Shown piece after piece: positions 58,546 through 64,000 of a DNA stretch of 64,000 nt (position 1 is its first letter; each line of letters begins with the position of its first letter). The stretch spans positions 558,001 through 622,000 of the forward strand of contig NC_089549.1 of the NCBI RefSeq assembly GCF_040115645.1, written 5' to 3'. This stretch comes from Euwallacea fornicatus (taxonomy: Eukaryota; Arthropoda; Insecta; Coleoptera; Curculionidae). Both the position numbers and the translations under genes were made by a program. The notes beneath the pieces were generated by a model. It ran no database searches. It was not told the origin of the DNA and saw only the letters and a list, made by a program, of their open reading frames with translations.

Positions 58546-61500
58546 TCTCGCCCGCCAAAATCTTCTACGATTATCGGCACTTCGAGTCATCGCAGTCACA
58601 CCTTTGGACGTAATCCTTTGAGGTTTTCGCCTTTCTCACCTTGATGGTATTCCATATTTCGGAAATTTTATGTGTATTATTTTTCCAATAATCCATATAA
58701 TCAAATATTCCAACGATTGTTGTCGAAACGAAACCACTGACCTGAAGAAATGAGTAATCATCTCAACAGAGGCGTGACACTGGGGCTTTGGGTTTTTAAC
58801 CTCGCGGTGTTTCGCGGGATCATTTTGTGGTGTATTGTCACGTATCACCAGCGCTACATGACGCAACCACCCATTGCTTACTATTATAACTAATCTTCAT
58901 GTTTTTGCGTTGATATTAGATAAGAAATAGTGATCTAATGGGCTTGGTCATTATAAATAATAAGGTCAATGGAGTATGGCCAGTTTTTATGGTTGGAAAA
59001 TGAATTTTATAGGCAAAGAGTATCCATTTTACCTCTCTTTGTTCTTTTTATATCCAGTGACATATTGCCAATATGTAACTAAACCAGATAATTTATTTCC
59101 CTTATAACGATGATTTCTGTCCCTGCATGGGGGATCAAAGCTTTGTGTAGAAAAGTTTGTTTTATTGCCATTATGCGGCGTAAACAAAGTGTGGAGTTTC
59201 CCTATAGGTTTGTCATCAAAGACTTCTAGACCATCAAGCAAACAGGTTTTTCCCCCAAAGAGGGATTTAGTTGCATAGAAAAAAAAAGGATAATTAATAA
59301 CTGCGGGCGTTGGACCCCTGAAGACCCTGCCGCCCTCCCAGCCGCCAAGAACAATTTGAAAAATTGGTCTCGCCTGCGAAGAGGAACACCCTATATAAGC
59401 GTGTAAAAGGAGAGAGATAAAGCAAAAGAGATGGCTCGAGGGGTGGAAATCCATCGAACTCGAGAATGTTTAAGTTTCGTATGTCAGGGAGACAGTAGTA
59501 GAAAAACTAAGTAAGGGTAAAAACATAGTGAGGCACCGCCCCTTGCAGGGCACCTCGAGGTTCGCCTCGCCGTAAAGTGAGAAACAAAATGTTCCGTTCC
59601 TCACCGGCTAGGTGATTGAAACTTGCTCTGCGATTGGTTCTCTCCTTCCCCCATTCCCTCCATGCTCCATATGTTCGGTCCGATGGAAGGACCAAATGTA
59701 CGTGGGGGGTACCGGAACGGAACATGTCGCGTTGTTTGAGGGGGAAAATTGGCAGAAAGGAAGCATAATTAGGCATTTGACGAGTCGCTGTCACTATCCG
59801 AGTCAGACGACGTTGAGCAAACTTCTTCGCTATGTTACTCAGTAGCGATGTTCAATTCTTGGCGAGGTGAATGGCGAAGCCAACGTCGAGATGTGACGCT
59901 TCACTACGGTTTTATGAGAGATTAATACACAGTACGTTTTTCGCTGCTAGGCACGTGGGGCTTTGGTGAGTGCAAACGAGAGGTAATTAGGCAATCGACA
60001 GGTGCGAGGAGGACATTGCGAAGAATTAGGAATTTCAAAAATTAATTTTAAATCATTCGCATGGCCCCGTTACTACCTGAACTTGTTAGGCCTCAATTCT
60101 CCAAGTGAGGGATTAAAACATATTGACCCAGTTTTTAGTTTTTAATAATACCCTGCGTCCCTGACTTGGGGAACGTGATCTGAACGATTCGGATCGCGAT
60201 TAAAAAGATTTAAATTTGGAAAATAATTAAAGTCAGAGGCGTAGCTCCGTTCTCTCTACGCTGAATGGTGGGCCGAGGAAGATTTTTAATAACTGGAATA
60301 CGCCGAACGTACGAGGTAGAGCACGCAAAGATGCGACCTTCGGAAAAGAGGAAGAAGTCAGTGGCGTGATCCTATCGTTTGACGCGTTAACGACTTTCCT
60401 CATTCTGTACGCATGGCATTAGAACGGCTTAGTTTTCGGATCATTTTGAATCCGTATTTTACGCTTTTGACTTGCTGCAACGTATCCCGAACATCGCCGC
60501 TACGTTACAGTAATATTTTCCAGACTTCGCAAAAAAACCCGACTCCCTCAGGTGTAGCGAGCAACTTTCTGATTGTTCCACAAAGCTTAAAGTCAGTGAC
60601 ACAGTTCAGCTAAAAGTTTCATTGTTTTCAGGCATGTTATTCGTCTTCATCCAACATTTTCCACTGCGCCAATCTGAGTCTCGTTATTCAAAACTTGCCT
60701 TTTAATATGATCGAAACTTCCTCAGTTGATCTTAAGCATCAGGTGACTTAACTACCCGTTTAAACTTTGAGGGATTAAGACGGAACGATTTTCCTCTTCA
60801 TTACCAAAACATACGCAGGAAAGTACAATAAAGCCACAATAGGTAACTTCAAAGTATTCCATGGTTTCCGTAAGCCCCTTTGGAAGACTGATCCAATATG
60901 TATGGAATTTAAACACATAGAGGGAATGTTTAAGTGGGAAACTGATATCGAAACTATATCAGGACTTAGTTGTAACTGTTGTAAATTACGAAGTGGACTT
61001 TGACAGGGATCGAAACGGTGATAAAATTATTGACCTTAAATCGTAAATTTCGGTCGAAACCCCCCTAGTTAATTAATTTATGAGTATTCTGCGTTGATTA
61101 ACCGCTCTACAGACCATTAAATTAATTTTTGCACAAATACAACGTCAGCGTGTAATGGTTTGTTTGCTTGAATTACTGGAGCTTTGATGGTGGATAATTG
61201 GCCTTAATGAAATTGCCAATTGCGTAAAAATGGCAAGCTCGCACCAAATGTACCGGAAACTAAATGAAACTTTAGGTAGCTGGCAACGCGGCCCTCAGCT
61301 CCCGTGGAAATGGAGATTCATCCGTTTTCCTTCAGTTGAATTTTCCGGGTGTTCGTGAATCCTTCGAGGGAGTTTCTACGACCACTCTCAAAAGTTTTTA
61401 CGTAGACGTACAGGAGCGGAAACTTTGAAAGTTTTGTTCACGGGCCGGTGAGTTATTACACCGGTTTCGTTCATTGGAAGTTCACCGGAATAGAGAAAGG

Positions 61501-64000
61501 TATTTTAATTAACGTTAATATTTTTAGTGGTAATATAATTTGCTTGGTTGGGAGCTTTATAGCCTTTTCGCACCCCATTAGCTTCCGAAATTTAGGGAGA
61601 ACTCGACAAACAGCCTTTTAACTCCATTGTCACGATTTTCCAGCTATCATTGTCTTTCGGCAGAATTAGGTGCGCGGATTTCATTAATGCACGACAAATA
61701 GAGAGTATTAGCAATGATAATGGCACTTCTGAGAACATCATTGAACGGTTCTTGGAATCCTCGCGAAGCGCTTCCGGCGCGTTGATACTCCTTAGTTCTC
61801 AGCGACTCTTGAATTTCTGGGCATTTAAAGGCTCTGCAAATCTAAGAAAAATAGCAATATGATCGATCACTCCACTTCCATGCTCACATTCCTTCTGCAA
61901 CCCGTGAAAAATGAACAGAAAAATTCGCAATTTTCGTTCCATGATGTTTTATATCTACATCACTGGATTTAATGCATTTTATATTTGGAAATTCCCTCTC
62001 CAATCTGCAATTTTCGGACATTGATTAGGGAATCGACGTAGGCGTTCTAGAGGGGAAACCGGACTTCAGAAACAAACGGGCGAATCCGTAATTTTTATCT
62101 TCCGAATTTTGATGGTTCTCTATGGTGCTGGTGAGCAACCCCCGCCGCTGACTTTAATGAATTTACTACCTGAAAAGTTTCGTTACAATTCGTGATTTGG
62201 GGACACTAATTAGGTTTCGCGCAGGGACGTGCTAGAGGGCCAACGGAAAGTACAAAGCTTATTTCATTCTTTCGAGAAATCCTTTGTCGACCTGCGTCCG
62301 AATTTATCCTAAAAGGGCGCTTTTGTGGCACTAGATAATATAAGAAAATTGCGATTGCCGTCGGTTTCTCGGGCTCGTGGTTTCTGCCGTGTTTGGCCCC
62401 CGTGCCAGTGAAAATTGGCAAAATAGCATGGCGATATTGAAAGGAGCCATCTCACGTGATTGAAATTTTGAAAATATTTCAACAACCTCCCAAAAATCCG
62501 AAAAAGTACTTAATATTGTTGGGGTCTTCTCGGGTTCCGCCTGGCGGGCAAAAAAAATTCCGACCATACGTTTAATGGCATTTGGCAACATTGCTTGCAA
62601 ATCCCGGCACGTTTTCGCCATAAACGGACAATGGCGATAAAAAAAAGCTAAACTGGACGTTGCCATTTTCCAAGTTTGTGCCAAATTTACGTCAGAGTTT
62701 ACTGCATAGAACTGTTCTCATATTTTATAGAGCAAATTCTTCTTACTCCCCTTACATTCACATAGGCTGCTCATCTCATTAAAATGCCGAGTTACTCCCT
62801 TAACAAGATTAACAAGGGTTTTATTGCACACCCCCAAGTTTAACCATTTTAAATGGGTTGCTGGTCGTTAGGTGCGCCCCAAAAGCTCTTTTTAAGGCAA
62901 TTACCGCGTGAATAATACAATGCAGGACAATAGATTGTACACGGGATATTCTGGATTTAATGTTTTCGTGTATTCCCATATGGATGGAATAAACTTGGAT
63001 GTGATGGGACGTGAAGATAAAGTCGGTGAATTTTGATAATTTCGTGGAAGACTCAGTGAGGGTCCATTGCCGGGTATAAATGATCAGCAAACTGAAACTC
63101 TTTGTTATCTTGCAAATGCAAATCTTTGGTCCCAAACCTATACCAAGGCCTGCGCTGGATGGAAAGTTTTATTATGCCCGTTTCGTTTTATTTCGGGGAA
63201 AATGCATGCAAAGTGAGTTTTCTTAACGACGCTTTTCTTAACTCATCCCCACTGAAAATTATCTGTCAACACCCCCCAAGTTCCACGCTTCAGGCTTACC
63301 TGTAGGATAAGAATAGAAATCGCTTCTTTCCGTGTCTGGGTCCTCGACTAGAGTTATTGAATTTTAGTGTTCCGACATTTTAAGAAAATGGTCTCGAAAA
63401 ACACACAAAACTGCGACAACGATGACGTGACGGATAAATAATTACAGTATATCACAATATAGAGATCCCTAATAGTTTTCCATTTCTCTTCCATTAGATG
63501 TTTTGTAGCTAATTCGTACACACTAATAATAATTAATCTTGGCAACAGAAATACGAAGCTTCAGCCATTACATCACAATAATTATAGCACCCTTCGAAGA
63601 GGGCAAGAAGGGCTTTGAATTTGAATTAAAAGATAATATGATCTTCTAGACCTTTGTGAGGAGCTTCATTGGTTTTTCTACGTCTGGAATTTGCCAGAAA
63701 TAGATGGAATTGCTTAAGGAGAATGGGAATTAAGGGTTAAGAAAATAAGAGCGAAACATAGAGCCATTCGTACCTTTAAGACAAAATCTTCACGGAAAAT
63801 TACCGACCTTTGAGTTTTTGGGAGCAAGTAAAATTGGAAGCGGAGCTTAAAGCCGCATGAGAGTTTTGAGACTAAAAAAACCGGAAAACTCCTAGGATTT
63901 CGAATTGCTGAAAAAAAACTCAAAGTATCTCAGCAGCACGGAGATCTCAGACTCTCGATATTCAGCAGCTATAAGGGATGTTTTAGGTTTTTTTCATTGC
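58546..64000. other. Unassigned sequence to the right edge
   Basis: No convincing gene. A transposon-type terminus, ACACCCTATATAAG, is at about 59387-59400. Copies of the CAGNGGCGTAG/CAGTGGCGTGA core lie at 60234 and 60359. A TAAT-rich, non-repetitive stretch lies at about 61060-61280. The longest open frames (59029-59454 minus, 62331-62684 minus) have no recognisable similarity. This may be regulatory DNA of a gene beyond the window. Confidence 0.4.

Noticed and set aside
59029..59454. 141-codon minus-strand open frame with a hydrophobic N-terminus
   Set aside because: It overlaps a transposon-type terminus near 59390 and has no recognisable similarity; composition looks like chance.
62331..62684. 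117-codon minus-strand open frame
   Set aside because: No family resemblance, no promoter, splice or poly(A) support; likely chance.

Overview
The window is animal nuclear DNA, almost certainly from a holometabolous insect. Introns are mostly 45-60 bp with GT-AG ends, coding exons are moderately GC-rich in an AT-rich background, and the transposon debris (mariner, Tc1, elements ending in ACAGGGTGT) is of insect type. A beetle is my best guess from the very short introns and repeat termini, but the sequence alone does not prove it.

The first 42 kb is gene-dense. In order: the 3' end of a methionine sulfoxide reductase A gene (+); a THAP plus SANT/Myb-like protein gene (+); a complete HERC2 giant E3 ubiquitin ligase gene (-, 69 exons, 4,834 codons by my reconstruction) with a small two-exon gene nested on the opposite strand of one intron; ISCA1, an Fe-S cluster assembly factor (+), divergent from HERC2; an Ana2/STIL centriole-duplication gene (-); a 21-bp palindromic minisatellite; AUP1, a lipid-droplet/ERAD factor (-); and a Tret1-type trehalose/sugar transporter (-). 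All exon joins were made by hand from splice sites, reading-frame phase and family similarity. Every complete gene summed to a multiple of three.

From about 43 kb to the end I see no convincing host gene. This part holds a decayed mariner, a decayed Tc1 element, the 3' end of a second mariner-superfamily transposon, a ~476-bp element with ~65-bp terminal inverted repeats, an AT-rich minisatellite, homopolymer runs and many copies of a CAGTGGCGTAG-centred repeat. The remainder is unassigned and may include regulatory DNA for a gene beyond the right edge.

Functionally the genes are mostly housekeeping: protein repair (MsrA), ubiquitin signalling (HERC2, and AUP1, which in other animals recruits the E2 UBE2G2), Fe-S assembly, centriole assembly and sugar uptake. 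Nothing indicates that they form a joint pathway. The least explained items are the nested 88-residue hydrophobic protein made of two similar exon-encoded halves, the palindromic minisatellite, a Cys-rich insert near the HERC2 N-terminus, and loss of the acyltransferase histidine in AUP1.
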